Source: Saccharomonospora iraqiensis subsp. paurometabolica YIM 90007 (lineage in GTDB: Bacteria; Actinomycetota; Actinomycetes; Mycobacteriales; Pseudonocardiaceae). From it: 37,224 nucleotides of DNA. The notes under the pieces were generated by a model, which did not search any database, was not told where the DNA came from, and worked only from the letters and a program-made list of their open reading frames with translations. Both the position numbers and the translations under genes were made by a program. The stretch spans positions 32,908 to 70,131 of the forward strand of contig NZ_KI912250.1 in NCBI RefSeq assembly GCF_000231035.2, written 5' to 3'. This document shows positions 1 to 10,852 of the stretch, piece after piece (within the stretch, counting starts at the first letter, position 1; the number at the start of each line of letters is the position of its first letter).

Positions 1-2605
<2,605 letters not shown>

Positions 2606-2630
2606 CGACGCACGTCGGTCCGCCGCCCAG

Positions 2631-2710
2631 GAGTGTCGACTCGCGGTCATGGAGTGTCGACTCGCGGGCGTGAGATGGCGACTCGCGGGCACCGGGTGGC
2701 GACTCGCGGG
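2631..2710. repeat. Family A repeats, four ~21-bp units
   Basis: Four tandem copies of a unit around GTCGACTCGCGG / GGCGACTCGCGG lie between the guaB1 stop and its terminator. The same unit recurs, in either orientation, at 21104-21251 and 23855-24035, each time at a convergent gene junction. Confidence 0.85.
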
Positions 2711-2716
2711 GCCGGT

Positions 2717-2753
2717 CGGTCCGGGTGTGAGCGCGGTGCTCACACCCGGACCG
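2717..2753. terminator. Bidirectional terminator between guaB1 and phoH2
   Basis: Perfect 16-bp inverted repeat (arms 2717-2732 and 2738-2753, core CCGGGTGTGAGC/GCTCACACCCGG) with a 5-nt loop. It sits 7 bp from the phoH2 stop and can serve both converging genes. There is no long U-tract, as is usual in high-GC actinobacteria. Confidence 0.85.
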
Positions 2754-2759
2754 GGGGGG

Positions 2760-4157
2760 TCAGTGCTGTTCCAGCATCTCGGTGACCAGGGCCGCGATCG
2801 GGGAACGCTCGGAGCGGGTCAGCGTGAGGTGGGCGAACAGCGGGTGACCCTTGAGCTTCTCGATCACCGCGGCGACGCCGTCGTGCCGGCCCACCCGCAG
2901 GTTGTCCCGCTGCCCGACGTCGTGGGTGAGCACCACCCGGGAGGCGCTGCCCAGCCGGGACAGCACCGTCAGCAGCACGTTGCGCTCCAGCGACTGGGCC
3001 TCGTCGACGATGACGAACGCGTCGTGCAGCGAGCGGCCGCGGATGTGGGTCAGCGGCAGCACCTCCAGCATCCCGCGGTCGAACACCTCGTCCACGACCT
3101 CCTGGCTGACCAGCGCGCCGAGGGTGTCGAACACGGCCTGCGCCCAGGGCTGCATCTTCTCGTTCTCGCTGCCGGGCAGGTAGCCGAGGTCCTGCCCGCC
3201 CACCGAGTACACCGGGCGGAACACGACCACCTTCCGGTGCATCCGCCGTTCGAGCACGGCCTCCAGTCCCGCGCACAGCGCCAGGGCCGACTTGCCGGTG
3301 CCCGCCCGGCCGCCGAGGGAGACGATCCCGACATCCGTGTCCATCAGCAGGTCGAGCGCGATGCGCTGCTCGGCCGAGCGGCCGTGCAGCCCGAACACCT
3401 CCCGGTCACCGCGCACCAGCCGGGCCCGCTTGTCCGGGGTGATCCGCGCCAGGGCGCTGGAGCTGCCCGCGAGCAGCCGCAACCCGGTGTGGCAGGGCAG
3501 TTCCGCCGCCTCGGGACGGCCGTAGTCGCCGAGGTCGGCCTCCCCACCGGAGAACAGGGCGTCGAGGGCCTCCTGCGGCACGTCCAGGTCGGCCATCCCG
3601 CTCCATCCCGAGGAGGTGACCTCCTCGGCGCGGTACTCGTCGGCGGCGAGCCCGACCGCACCCGCCTTCACCCGCAGCGGGATGTCCTTGGTGACCAGCG
3701 TCACCGGACCCTCACTCGCCAGGTTGAGCGCGCACGCCAGAATTCGGTGGTCGTTCGAGTCGGTGCGGAAACCGGGCGGGAGCACGGTGGGGTCCGAGTG
3801 GTTCAGCTCGACGTGCACCATCCCGCCCTCGTCGGTGATCGGCACCGGGGCGTCGAGGCGACCGTGCGTGCGTCGGAGGTCGTCCAGCAGCCGTAACGCC
3901 TCCCGGGCGAACCAGCCGAGCTCGGGGTGGTGGCGCTTGGCCTCCAACTCGTTCACCACGACGAGCGGCAACACCACACTGTGCTCGGCGAACCGGGTCA
4001 TCGCCCACGGGTCCGACAACAACACGGACGTGTCCAGCACGAACGTCCGCACTGCCGGGTCGGTGGACTCTCCTGAGTCGGAGGAGGCTCCCGCAGCTCC
4101 GGAGCTGTCGGGGGCCGGGCGGCCGACGGCCTTTCGGGGTAAACGCTGCGCAGTCAC
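2760..4157 (-). CDS. phoH2: PIN-PhoH ATPase/ribonuclease, PhoH2 family
   Basis: 465 aa. An N-terminal PIN ribonuclease domain (about residues 37-170) has acidic residues D42 (VLDTSVLL), E70 (VNELEA), D136 (SNDHRI) and D158 (TKDIP). A PhoH ATPase domain follows, with Walker [10 protein letters not shown] (282-290) and Walker B FVIVDEAQ (D385/E386). Mycobacterial PhoH2 (Rv1095) is described as an RNA helicase coupled to an RNase; the fused layout here is the same. The first ~36 residues are low-complexity and probably disordered. The start is GTG at 4157, with AGGGAG about 9 nt upstream on the minus strand. It is followed directly by the shared hairpin with guaB1. Confidence 0.92.
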   Translation of the reverse strand: MTAQRLPRKAVGRPAPDSSGAAGASSDSGESTDPAVRTFVLDTSVLLSDPWAMTRFAEHSVVLPLVVVNELEAKRHHPELGWFAREALRLLDDLRRTHGRLDAPVPITDEGGMVHVELNHSDPTVLPPGFRTDSNDHRILACALNLASEGPVTLVTKDIPLRVKAGAVGLAADEYRAEEVTSSGWSGMADLDVPQEALDALFSGGEADLGDYGRPEAAELPCHTGLRLLAGSSSALARITPDKRARLVRGDREVFGLHGRSAEQRIALDLLMDTDVGIVSLGGRAGTGKSALALCAGLEAVLERRMHRKVVVFRPVYSVGGQDLGYLPGSENEKMQPWAQAVFDTLGALVSQEVVDEVFDRGMLEVLPLTHIRGRSLHDAFVIVDEAQSLERNVLLTVLSRLGSASRVVLTHDVGQRDNLRVGRHDGVAAVIEKLKGHPLFAHLTLTRSERSPIAALVTEMLEQH

Positions 4158-4519
4158 GACGGCATCTCCCTCGGGGGCGTTGGCACCACGCCCGCACTCG
4201 CTGGGCCGGGCACTGCCCTGGCTGGCCGGAGCCTCGACGCCGGGGCGTCAGGGCGTACGGCCACGAGGGCCCGGTGCCGGCCCCCTCGTGCGCTTCGTGA
4301 ACGGGTGGATCGCTCGTGCGACCACCGTTCGCTCAACCACTGCCACGACCAGGGCCTCCCGTGACGATCCACCTGGGTTCGTGGACCGTCACCACGGAAG
4401 CTACCCCCGGCGGACCGGGAACGCAGACGGCCAGGTAGGTGAAACGGCGGACGCGAATCTCACGTTTAGTGAGCAAATGTCACGACACCGGGTGATCGAC
4501 GCGAGAATTAATACTCCGT
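4158..4519. other. Intergenic region upstream of phoH2
   Basis: 362 bp between the isoprenyl transferase stop and the phoH2 start, both minus strand. No gene is supportable; the short frames are GC shadows. It must carry the phoH2 promoter and leader. A 5-bp inverted repeat CTCAC-gttta-GTGAG (4459-4473) lies in a locally AT-rich patch (about 4450-4515). I could not fix a -10/-35 pair. Confidence 0.6.
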
Positions 4520-5299
4520 TCATGCGCCGTATCGACGGTTGCGCACCGCATAGTCACGCAGAGCACGCAGGAAGTCGACCCGGCGGAACGCCGGCCAGTA
4601 GGCCTCGGTGAACCAGAACTCCGAATGCGCCGACTGCCACAGCAGGAAACCGGACAACCGCTGCTCCCCCGAGGTGCGGATGATCAGATCCGGGTCCGGC
4701 TGGCCGGAGGTGTAGAGGTGCTCGGAGATGTGGTCGACGTCGAGCGTCTTCGCCAACTCCTCGATCGAGGTGCCCTCGTCGGCGTGCTGCTGCAGCACCT
4801 TGCGCACCGCGTAGGCGATCTCCTGGCGTCCGCCGTAGCCGACGGCGACGTTGACCACCATGCCGTTGCGGTGGTCGGTGCGCTGCGCGGCAGCCGTGAG
4901 CCGGGCGGAGACCTCGGTGGGCAGCATGTCCAGCGCCCCGACCATGGACACCTTCCACGGGTTGCCGGGCTGGGCCAGCTCGTCCACCACATCCGGGATG
5001 ATCTCCAGCAGCGCGGCGACCTCCTCGTTCGAGCGGTGCGCCACGTTGTCGGTGGACAGCAGGAAGAGCGTGACCACCTCGACCTTCGACTCCCGGCACC
5101 AGCCGAGGAAGTCGACGATGCGCTGCGCACCCACCCGGTGCCCACCGTTGACGTCGGTGAACCCGGCCTCCCGGGCCCACCGGCGGTTGCCGTCGAGGAT
5201 GATGCCGATGTGCCGGGGGCGCCGCCCGGCGGCCTGCTGCCGCAGGCGCCACGAGTAGGCGGTGTAGACGACGCGGGAGAGGAACGACCGGAGGCTCAC
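4520..5299 (-). CDS. uppS: Short-chain cis-prenyltransferase (isoprenyl transferase, Rv1086-like)
   Basis: 259 aa undecaprenyl/Z-farnesyl diphosphate synthase family enzyme. The first conserved region is HIGIILDGNRRWAREAG with catalytic Asp D36. Later regions include FLLSTDN, the structural-P-loop-associated RTSGEQRLSGFLLWQ, and SEFWFTEAYWPAFR. These fit the Rv1086 subfamily, which makes short Z,E-farnesyl diphosphate that a separate long-chain enzyme extends to decaprenyl phosphate for cell-wall lipid carriers. The start is GTG at 5299 (VSLRSFLSR), giving the Rv1086-like length; a longer open frame to 5557 crosses the divergent hlyIII promoter and is rejected. An actinobacterial -10 box lies 8 nt upstream. 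The adjacent divergent hlyIII gene is conserved synteny with Rv1085c-Rv1086. Confidence 0.9.
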   Translation of the reverse strand: MSLRSFLSRVVYTAYSWRLRQQAAGRRPRHIGIILDGNRRWAREAGFTDVNGGHRVGAQRIVDFLGWCRESKVEVVTLFLLSTDNVAHRSNEEVAALLEIIPDVVDELAQPGNPWKVSMVGALDMLPTEVSARLTAAAQRTDHRNGMVVNVAVGYGGRQEIAYAVRKVLQQHADEGTSIEELAKTLDVDHISEHLYTSGQPDPDLIIRTSGEQRLSGFLLWQSAHSEFWFTEAYWPAFRRVDFLRALRDYAVRNRRYGA

Positions 5300-5396
5300 G
5301 TCCCGTGAGCGTACGCGTGGCGGTTGACGTGATGTACGCCGTCCTCCGGTGCCGTACCGGTGCGTGCGTCGCCTACGCTTCCGTAGCCTGGTCGAC
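5300..5396. promoter_or_regulatory. Divergent, probably leaderless promoters of uppS and hlyIII
   Basis: On the minus strand TACGCT (plus 5308-5313) lies 8 nt before the uppS GTG. On the plus strand TAGCCT (5384-5389) lies 7 nt before the hlyIII GTG. Neither start has a Shine-Dalgarno sequence in the small remaining leader. The -35 elements are weak. Confidence 0.6.
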
Positions 5397-6089
5397 GTGA
5401 GCGTACCGACGCGGAACGACCCCGATCCGGCATCCACGAACACCCCCGTCGACACCCGCCCACGGCTGCGGGGACATCTGCACTTCTGGAGCTTCTTCGG
5501 CGCGGTCGCGGCGGGTGCGGTGCTCATCGCGCTGGCGGCGTCGACGGTGTCCGGCACGGCCGCCCTGGCGACGTCGGTCTACGGCGCGACCGTGCTCGGC
5601 GTGTTCGGCGTGAGCGCGCTCTACCACCGCCGCCTCTGGAGTCCGCGCGCCTACGCCTGGATGAAGCGCGCCGACCACTCGATGATCTTCCTGTTCATCG
5701 CGGGCACCTACACCCCGTTCACCCTGCTGGCGATGTCCCAGCCGACCGGCTACATCGTGCTCGGTGTGGTGTGGGGCGGCGCGGTGGCCGGGGTGGCGCT
5801 GAAGATGCTCTGGCCGAGCGCGCCCCGCTGGGTCGGCGTGCCGATCTACATCGCCCTCGGCTGGGTGGCGGTGTTCGTGCTGCCGGAACTGGCCGCCGCG
5901 GGCGGCATCGCGGCGGTGGTGCTGCTGCTGGTCGGCGGGGCGCTGTACACCCTGGGCGCGGTGTTCTACGCGCTCAAGTGGCCGAACTTCTGGCCGGACA
6001 CCTTCGGCTACCACGAGTTCTTCCACGCCTGCACCATCGCCGCGGCCCTCACCCACTACATCGCCATCTGGCTGGCCATGTACGCCTGA
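5397..6089 (+). CDS. hlyIII: Hemolysin III family (YqfA/PAQR-like) membrane protein
   Basis: 230 aa with seven hydrophobic segments. It carries the family's predicted metal-site residues: SALYH (S73, H77), ADHSMIF (D93, H94) and IAGTYTPF, and near the C-terminus GYHEFFHACT. PAQR-fold hydrolase-like proteins bind zinc through these residues; the cellular role in bacteria is unsettled and true haemolysis is doubtful. The start is GTG at 5397 (VSVPTRNDPD), just after a -10 box; an earlier in-frame start at 5349 lies in the promoter. It corresponds to M. tuberculosis Rv1085c. The gene ends 28 bp before the convergent small gene that opens the accessory stretch. Confidence 0.88.
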   Translation: MSVPTRNDPDPASTNTPVDTRPRLRGHLHFWSFFGAVAAGAVLIALAASTVSGTAALATSVYGATVLGVFGVSALYHRRLWSPRAYAWMKRADHSMIFLFIAGTYTPFTLLAMSQPTGYIVLGVVWGGAVAGVALKMLWPSAPRWVGVPIYIALGWVAVFVLPELAAAGGIAAVVLLLVGGALYTLGAVFYALKWPNFWPDTFGYHEFFHACTIAAALTHYIAIWLAMYA

Positions 6090-6117
6090 CGCGCGCCCGC
6101 CGATGCCCGTCCGGGCA

Positions 6118-6450
6118 CTACCCGCCGGGACGATCGAACCAACACACGTCCCCCGGCTGAGGCCATACCCCGGCACGCTCCAACGCGGCCACCTCCCGCT
6201 CGATCCGGGCGGCGGACTCGGCCGGTCCCGTCTCCCACGCGATGAACCCCTCGGCCTCGGTGAGCGTGCCGGGGACCAGCCTCCCGTCCCGGACCAACCG
6301 CGCCGCGGCCCGCCCGGTGCGATCGAGCAGATCGTCGCTCCGGCCCGTGATCTCCCGGACCATACCCACCAGCTCAGCGAAGTAGACCCAGTCGTCCTCA
6401 GCCGCCTCCACAACACAGGCCCGCAACTCGTCCAGCACCGCTAATCCCAC
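6118..6450 (-). CDS. Hypothetical protein, candidate immunity partner
   Basis: 110 aa, no recognised family. It is mostly helical and acidic in the N-terminal half (LDELRACVVEAAEDDWVYFAELVGMV) and ends in WPQPGDVCWFDRPGG. It is last in the minus-strand run, and its GTG start overlaps the end of the preceding gene by 10 nt, which implies translational coupling. Because the upstream gene looks like a coiled-coil protein with a small basic C-terminal domain of the toxin kind, an immunity role is possible. A second GTG at residue 5 could also be the start. Confidence 0.65.
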   Translation of the reverse strand: MGLAVLDELRACVVEAAEDDWVYFAELVGMVREITGRSDDLLDRTGRAAARLVRDGRLVPGTLTEAEGFIAWETGPAESAARIEREVAALERAGVWPQPGDVCWFDRPGG

Positions 6451-7094
6451 CCCCGCACGTTCACATGGATCTTCAGTGAGTAACCATCCCGCGTGCTGAT
6501 GTCGATGGTCGGCTCGACCGTGGTCTTGGACTTGAGCCGATAGCCGATCGTGGTCCCATCCGGGAGTACCAGCAACCGGCCCGCGTACGTCGGCTTCTCG
6601 ATCTCTTCACCGCCGGCTGACAGGACATCGAACAGTCGGTTCAGCTCTTCGACGGAGCGCACCTCGCGGATCGGCCTCCGCTTCAACCGCTCAGGCGGTC
6701 TCCCGATCGCACGGCCCTGGTCACGTGCGTGCCCGGCGGCGGTCGTGCCACGCCAGGAACCGACGGTGACGGCACGGCAGTGATCTTCGGTAGCTGGCGC
6801 GTCGAGTGTTGGCCTGGCCGCAGCGTTGCCCCCGAGGGAGAGCAGGTACTGCTGCACAATGCTCCTGACGCGAGCAGCGTTCTCCCAGGTCTGATTCATC
6901 GCGCTCTGCGCCCCGTTCAGCGCCGCCAATGCTTGGTCAGCGTCCGGAGCGCTCGCACCATGCCAGACCTGCGTCAGTAGCTGAGTGGACTCCTCCACCG
7001 ATTTCGAAGCATGCTTCAGCCCCTGCAGCGCGTCGTTCAGCAGCGCTAGCACAACGTGCAGCTGTTCGAGTACCTCCTCCAGTGCCGATGACAA
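6441..7094 (-). CDS. Coiled-coil protein with small C-terminal domain, possible toxin
   Basis: 217 aa. Residues 1-90 form a long helical/coiled-coil region (ALEEVLEQLHVVLALLNDAL, SVEESTQLLTQVWHG), like WXG-type or TA leader helices. A basic linker follows (about 120-150), then a compact beta-rich end, LLVLPDGTTIGYRLKSKTTV, PTIDIS and LKIHVNVRGWD. The final module, a DGT...R..SK...TIDI...KIHV pattern, resembles C-terminal effector domains of polymorphic toxins; this is pattern memory, not a match I could run. The start chosen is TTG at 7094, six nt after AGGAGG; an ATG at 7109 lies at the edge of that RBS and leaves no room for it. It overlaps the downstream gene by 10 nt. Confidence 0.6.
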   Translation of the reverse strand: MSSALEEVLEQLHVVLALLNDALQGLKHASKSVEESTQLLTQVWHGASAPDADQALAALNGAQSAMNQTWENAARVRSIVQQYLLSLGGNAAARPTLDAPATEDHCRAVTVGSWRGTTAAGHARDQGRAIGRPPERLKRRPIREVRSVEELNRLFDVLSAGGEEIEKPTYAGRLLVLPDGTTIGYRLKSKTTVEPTIDISTRDGYSLKIHVNVRGWD

Positions 7095-7185
7095 TCGGCC
7101 CCTCCTCATCGGAACAGCGCGCGCCGGGCGATTCGCCCATGAGCCTGCCGAGCCCCCGTGGGTCACACCCCTCCACGGTCGTCGG

Positions 7186-7434
7186 TCACGTACTCGTCGC
7201 CTCGTCGGGGTCGCTCTCCAGTTCGTCGGCCTTACGCCGTTCCCGGTTGACCCAGTACAGCGCCTCGTGGTGATGCCCCCGGTCGATCTCGGCGACCTCC
7301 GCGTACACCCGCGCACTACGTCGGTAGTACGCCCGCCATGCCTGTACCGAAGCGTCCGATGAAGGACGCTCGGCCACCAAGAGGTCGTGGGCCTGCATCA
7401 AGGTCCGTACTTGCGGTGCGGTGCTCTCCGCCAC
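7186..7434 (-). CDS. AMED_5909-like small protein
   Basis: 82 aa. Its core, RSARVYAEVAEIDRGHHHEAL followed by YWVNRERRKADE, matches my memory of the AMED_5909 family of short Pseudonocardiaceae proteins with no known function. The chosen GTG at 7434 (VAESTAPQ) has GGAGG 10 nt upstream; a GTG at 7482 would overlap the preceding gene by 20 nt and lacks an RBS. It lies in the minus-strand series headed by the XRE regulator and flavoprotein. Confidence 0.65.
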   Translation of the reverse strand: MAESTAPQVRTLMQAHDLLVAERPSSDASVQAWRAYYRRSARVYAEVAEIDRGHHHEALYWVNRERRKADELESDPDEATST

Positions 7435-7462
7435 CTTCCACACCCCTCCAGGCCGCCTACGG

Positions 7463-7723
7463 TCACTCTCCCTGCTCGGCACCCGTACTCACCGGTTCAC
7501 GTTCAACCCACTCGGCCAGCTCGGCCGCGTCGCGCAACTCGCGCAGGAACTTCGCGAAGTCCGGCCACAAGACCGAGTCCTCCGGCGTCTCGATCGTCAG
7601 ACAGTCCGGATCGGCGTAGACCACCATCGTGGCCGTCTCGTCCACGAAGCAGAACGCCCTCTTCCGTGTTCCCGCCGTCGCCGCAGAACCGGGGCTGAAC
7701 GTCACGTTGAACGGCACATCCAT
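7463..7723 (-). CDS. Hypothetical small protein
   Basis: About 86 aa, unrecognised. It has a beta-rich front (VPFNVTFSPG, RAFCFVDETATMVVYAD, CLTIETPED) and an acidic helix (WPDFAKFLRELRDAAELAEWVE). AGGAAGG sits directly before the ATG at 7723 and 7 nt before a GTG two codons later, so the real start may be that GTG (84 aa). The open frame reaches back to 7840, but those residues look non-coding. It lies between the flavoprotein gene and the AMED_5909-like gene on the same strand. Confidence 0.6.
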   Translation of the reverse strand: MDVPFNVTFSPGSAATAGTRKRAFCFVDETATMVVYADPDCLTIETPEDSVLWPDFAKFLRELRDAAELAEWVEREPVSTGAEQGE

Positions 7724-7814
7724 TCCTTCCTGGCCGGGCCCACGTTCAGGGCCTCTGCAACCAGGAGAACGTGGAATCGCACCGACAACCCGGACAAACT
7801 GTCCGGGCTGCTCA

Positions 7815-8390
7815 TCACTCGGTGCTGAGCAGGCCGTCACCAGTAGTGACCCGCTCGACGGCGTCGAGAATGCGCTCCCAGGGAAGGTCCTTACCCGGCG
7901 CTTCGCGAGGCTCGTGCAGGGGCCAGTACTCCTCGCCCGTCAGCAGATGTACTCCGGCGCTCCGTAGCGCCGCGATGTGCGACTCCCACGCGGGCTGACG
8001 CGTGTGGGCAGCGTTGATGCGAGGAAAGGCGACCACCGGCACCACCTGCCCGCCGATGGCCTCGCATATCGTGGTCAACGCCTGGTTGTCCGCCAAGCCG
8101 AGCGCCATCTTCGCGACCGTGTTCGCCGAGGCCGGACACACCAGGTAGCAGTCAATCGGAGGATGCGGACTCGACTCCCCCGGTAACCGAGGCCCCACCC
8201 GACACAGCAACCCGGTCGTCTCCTCGATCCGGCCCCGTTCCCCGTCAACGTCAAGCCACGTTCCGGCGGTAGGAGTCACTGTGACCGCGACCTGCCACCC
8301 CCGGGCGATCGCGGGCTCCACCAGGCATGACCGGAGGTGTTCGAGACCACCGGCGGCCGAGCCGATCAGCCCGAGCGTGCGGGTGCTCAT
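7815..8390 (-). CDS. Flavoprotein (phosphopantothenoylcysteine decarboxylase-like fold)
   Basis: 191 aa protein of the FMN-dependent Cys-decarboxylase (Coab/Dfp, EpiD) superfamily. Visible are a Rossmann start (LGLIGSAAGGLEHLR), VTVTPTAGTWL, and the family's CPASANTVAKMALGLADN, where the PASANT-type segment binds FMN phosphate. It is too short to be the bifunctional CoaBC, so a decarboxylase, prenyltransferase-like or redox role is open. Its ATG overlaps the XRE regulator's stop codon as ATGA, so the two are translationally coupled; this regulator/flavoprotein pairing is common in actinomycetes, but its purpose is unknown to me. Confidence 0.8.
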   Translation of the reverse strand: MSTRTLGLIGSAAGGLEHLRSCLVEPAIARGWQVAVTVTPTAGTWLDVDGERGRIEETTGLLCRVGPRLPGESSPHPPIDCYLVCPASANTVAKMALGLADNQALTTICEAIGGQVVPVVAFPRINAAHTRQPAWESHIAALRSAGVHLLTGEEYWPLHEPREAPGKDLPWERILDAVERVTTGDGLLSTE

Positions 8391-9670
8391 CGCACCGCCC
8401 GGCACCGCTCTGCCAACCCCAGCAACGGTGACGACCTGCCGTTACTGACCGGCGAACGGCGATACATGGTCCGCACGACCTCCCGCACCATCGACGAGTG
8501 ACGCACCAACTGCGGCGACTTCTCCTCAGCGTCCAACAGCATGTCCGTCGCCTCATCATCGCGCGCCAGCATGCTCAGAGCACGAGCAACGTCAATGGCG
8601 TGCGTGACCCGCCGCTCCACCGGCAAGTGCGTCGGCCGCACCGCGCGGCCCCGCTCGACCACATGCGCTACGTCCCCCAGGTCAAGAGCCGCCGACAGTC
8701 GGTGCAACTCGACATTCGCCGGGCCGAACCCGGTCTGCCAGTAGTTCTCGTCCTCACCCAGACGCCGCGCCGCCTCCCCGGCCTGTCCGAGCAGTTCCGT
8801 CGCCGTCCGCCGATCCTGCCGACGGGCCGCCGCCACCGCCGTCCGCAGGAACAGCATCCCGTACAAGCTCAACGCACCGGGATCACCCTCGCGCAGCTGA
8901 GGCGTCATCCACCGAGCCGCGGTCTCCCCCAGACTCAGCGCCTCATCAAACCGGCCCACCGCCAGCAGCGCGTGTGTCCCGGCCCGCGCCGCCGACGCCA
9001 ACACCAACGCATCCTCGGACTGATCCGCCGCCTGCATCGCCCGCTCCGCCGCGATCCACGACAGGTCCGCCTCACCGACCTTGCTCAACGTCGTCGCCGC
9101 CAGGTGATGAATCCGAGCCGACACCGCGAACGCCCGCCGCGCGCACGCCGGACGCCCCGCCGCACCCTGCTCCAACTGCAGCGCAGACCTCAACAACCCC
9201 GGCAGCAACGACACCACATGCCCCACCTTGCCGTGCTGATACTGGTTCCACGCCTCCTCAGCCACCCGAGCCACCGGCTCCGTGTCCACATACTCCGGCT
9301 GCAACCCACCACCGAACAACGTGCGCGACAACCGCTGAGGAGACATCAACGCATCACGAACCGCCGGAGCATCATCGTTATCGTCCTCATCCTCGAACAA
9401 CACCGGCTCGCCCAGCAGATCGTTCAGCGTCACCCGCAACTGCCGCGCCAGCTCCACCACGACATCAAGGCGGTTGACCTGCCGCTCACCACGCTCAATC
9501 TTGCTGATCCAGTCTTCGGACTTGCCCATCAACCCAGCAAGCACCGCCTGCGACAAACCACGACGCCGCCGATAGAACGACACCCGCTCACCAACGCTCA
9601 GGTCCTCACCAGCGCCCCGCATGCGAGCAAGCGTACGCGCCCGAGCATACGCGGTGAAGAGTTCCAGCAA
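8387..9670 (-). CDS. XRE-family regulator with helical-repeat C-terminal domain
   Basis: 427 aa. An N-terminal helix-turn-helix (about residues 28-85: RVSFYRRRRGLSQAVLAGLM, SEDWISKIERGERQVNRLDV) is followed by an acidic linker (FEDEDDNDD) and ~300 residues of TPR-like helices (ASAARAGTHALLAVGRFDEA, TATELLGQAGEAARRLGEDE), as in large actinobacterial XRE regulators that sense small ligands or partner proteins. The TTG start at 9670 has AGGAG 4 nt upstream; an ATG at 9622 (MRGAGEDL) is a credible alternative with no clear RBS. It reads divergently from the ParA/PIN operon, sharing a 189-bp control region, and forms an ATGA overlap with the flavoprotein gene. Confidence 0.85.
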   Translation of the reverse strand: MLELFTAYARARTLARMRGAGEDLSVGERVSFYRRRRGLSQAVLAGLMGKSEDWISKIERGERQVNRLDVVVELARQLRVTLNDLLGEPVLFEDEDDNDDAPAVRDALMSPQRLSRTLFGGGLQPEYVDTEPVARVAEEAWNQYQHGKVGHVVSLLPGLLRSALQLEQGAAGRPACARRAFAVSARIHHLAATTLSKVGEADLSWIAAERAMQAADQSEDALVLASAARAGTHALLAVGRFDEALSLGETAARWMTPQLREGDPGALSLYGMLFLRTAVAAARRQDRRTATELLGQAGEAARRLGEDENYWQTGFGPANVELHRLSAALDLGDVAHVVERGRAVRPTHLPVERRVTHAIDVARALSMLARDDEATDMLLDAEEKSPQLVRHSSMVREVVRTMYRRSPVSNGRSSPLLGLAERCRAVR

Positions 9671-9859
9671 TGGTCTCCTGTGTTGGCGACCGCTTGCTGT
9701 CGTGATATCGGGTATCGCTGCAGCTTCGCCTTGTGCAAGTATATCCGACGAAAGCAGGCGCCATGCGGGAACGCTCCGTATGTGTACTTGCGTCCGCAGT
9801 AAGATACGGCTACAACTTCAAGCATAGGAAACCAACATGCACACCCCTGAGGAGCGCTC
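9671..9859. promoter_or_regulatory. Divergent control region of XRE gene and ParA/PIN operon
   Basis: Base composition drops here compared with the XRE gene. A pair of inverted half-sites, GCAAGTA (9735-9741) and TACTTGC (9785-9791), is centred between the two starts and is a candidate operator. GAGGAG (9849-9854) with a 5-nt spacer is the RBS for the GTG at 9860. AT-rich steps such as TAAGAT just after the right half-site could be -10 elements for the operon. Confidence 0.5.
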
Positions 9860-10852
9860 GTGAATATCGTATCATTTTTCAACCATAAGGGCGGGGTTGG
9901 TAAAACTACGCTCGTCTTCAATATCGGCTTAGCGTTAGCAAGAAAAGGTCACCGTGTTTTATTTGTGGACCTAGACCCACAGACTAATCTCTCAAGTGTT
10001 GCGCTTTCTGACGACACACTCGAAAGCGCAGTATCCTCAGCTACCACCATCCGTGATTGTCTTCAACCCTTGGTTGAGCGGTCTGGAGACGTTATTGCAG
10101 TAGACCCCATCAAGATCCGCGACACCGCATGGGTACTCCCAGGGCATATACAACTCAGCCAGTTTGAAGAGATTGCTCCGACGGGGTGGACTGAAGCCGT
10201 GGCTGGGAACCCTGGCGGTTTCCGCACAAGTACTGCCGTGTACCGACTGGTGACGAGAATCGCTTCATCTATCGCTGCTGATTACGTGCTGATGGATCTT
10301 GGCCCTAATGTTGGTTCACTCAATAGAACGGCAATCCTCGCATCTTCAGGGTTTGTAATTCCCCTCGCCCCTGACTTGTTTTCCCTGACAGCACTGGAAA
10401 GCGTGGGGTCGAGCGTGTCTCTTTGGATTCCCGAATGGGAAGCAGCAATTAGCGCATTACAACGAAGGGCAATCGACTTCTCATTCGACCTTCCCATCGG
10501 GAAACCGGCACCACTCGGATATATCAGCCAACAATTCACTGTCTATCGTCAAGAGCCTGCAGCAGCGTACCGGCGATGGAACAGTAAAATTCCAAGAAAG
10601 TACGAAGACGGGATTGTGAAACCTTTGAAAAGCGTTGGATCTCACGTTCCGTCAGGATCATATTCGTTGGGCGAGGTTAGAAACCTGTCAAGCCTCGTTC
10701 CGATAGCCCAACAAACTAACAAGGCAGTTTTCGAGCTTAGCGGCGTAGAAGCGCGAGGGGCGCAACATACGCGCGCGAAAGACACTTATGAACTATTCAG
10801 CGGCTTGGCAACAGATATCGCTACACGTGTTAACGAAGTTATGGATGCATGA
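9860..10852 (+). CDS. ParA/Soj-type ATPase, first gene of ATPase-PIN operon
   Basis: 330 aa SIMIBI-class P-loop ATPase. Deviant Walker A NHKGGVGKTTL (K10 signature Lys, K15), Walker A' VLFVDLDPQTNL (D37/D39) and Walker B YVLMDLGPN (D146) are intact, so ATP-driven dimerisation is expected. The second half (GYISQQFTVYRQ, PAAAYRRWNSKIPRKYEDGI) is not the plain chromosomal ParA end, and no ParB or centromere-like repeats follow. Codon use differs from its neighbours: several TTA Leu, CTA and AGA codons near the start and visibly lower GC, suggesting transfer. The stop overlaps the PIN gene start as ATGA. A role as sensor/positioner for the nuclease is inference; plasmid-type partitioning is the alternative. 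Confidence 0.85.
   Translation: MNIVSFFNHKGGVGKTTLVFNIGLALARKGHRVLFVDLDPQTNLSSVALSDDTLESAVSSATTIRDCLQPLVERSGDVIAVDPIKIRDTAWVLPGHIQLSQFEEIAPTGWTEAVAGNPGGFRTSTAVYRLVTRIASSIAADYVLMDLGPNVGSLNRTAILASSGFVIPLAPDLFSLTALESVGSSVSLWIPEWEAAISALQRRAIDFSFDLPIGKPAPLGYISQQFTVYRQEPAAAYRRWNSKIPRKYEDGIVKPLKSVGSHVPSGSYSLGEVRNLSSLVPIAQQTNKAVFELSGVEARGAQHTRAKDTYELFSGLATDIATRVNEVMDA

Noticed and set aside
4520-5557. 345-aa version of the isoprenyl transferase
   Set aside because: The extra 86 residues are Arg-rich, overlap the divergent hlyIII gene and promoter, and are absent from the family.
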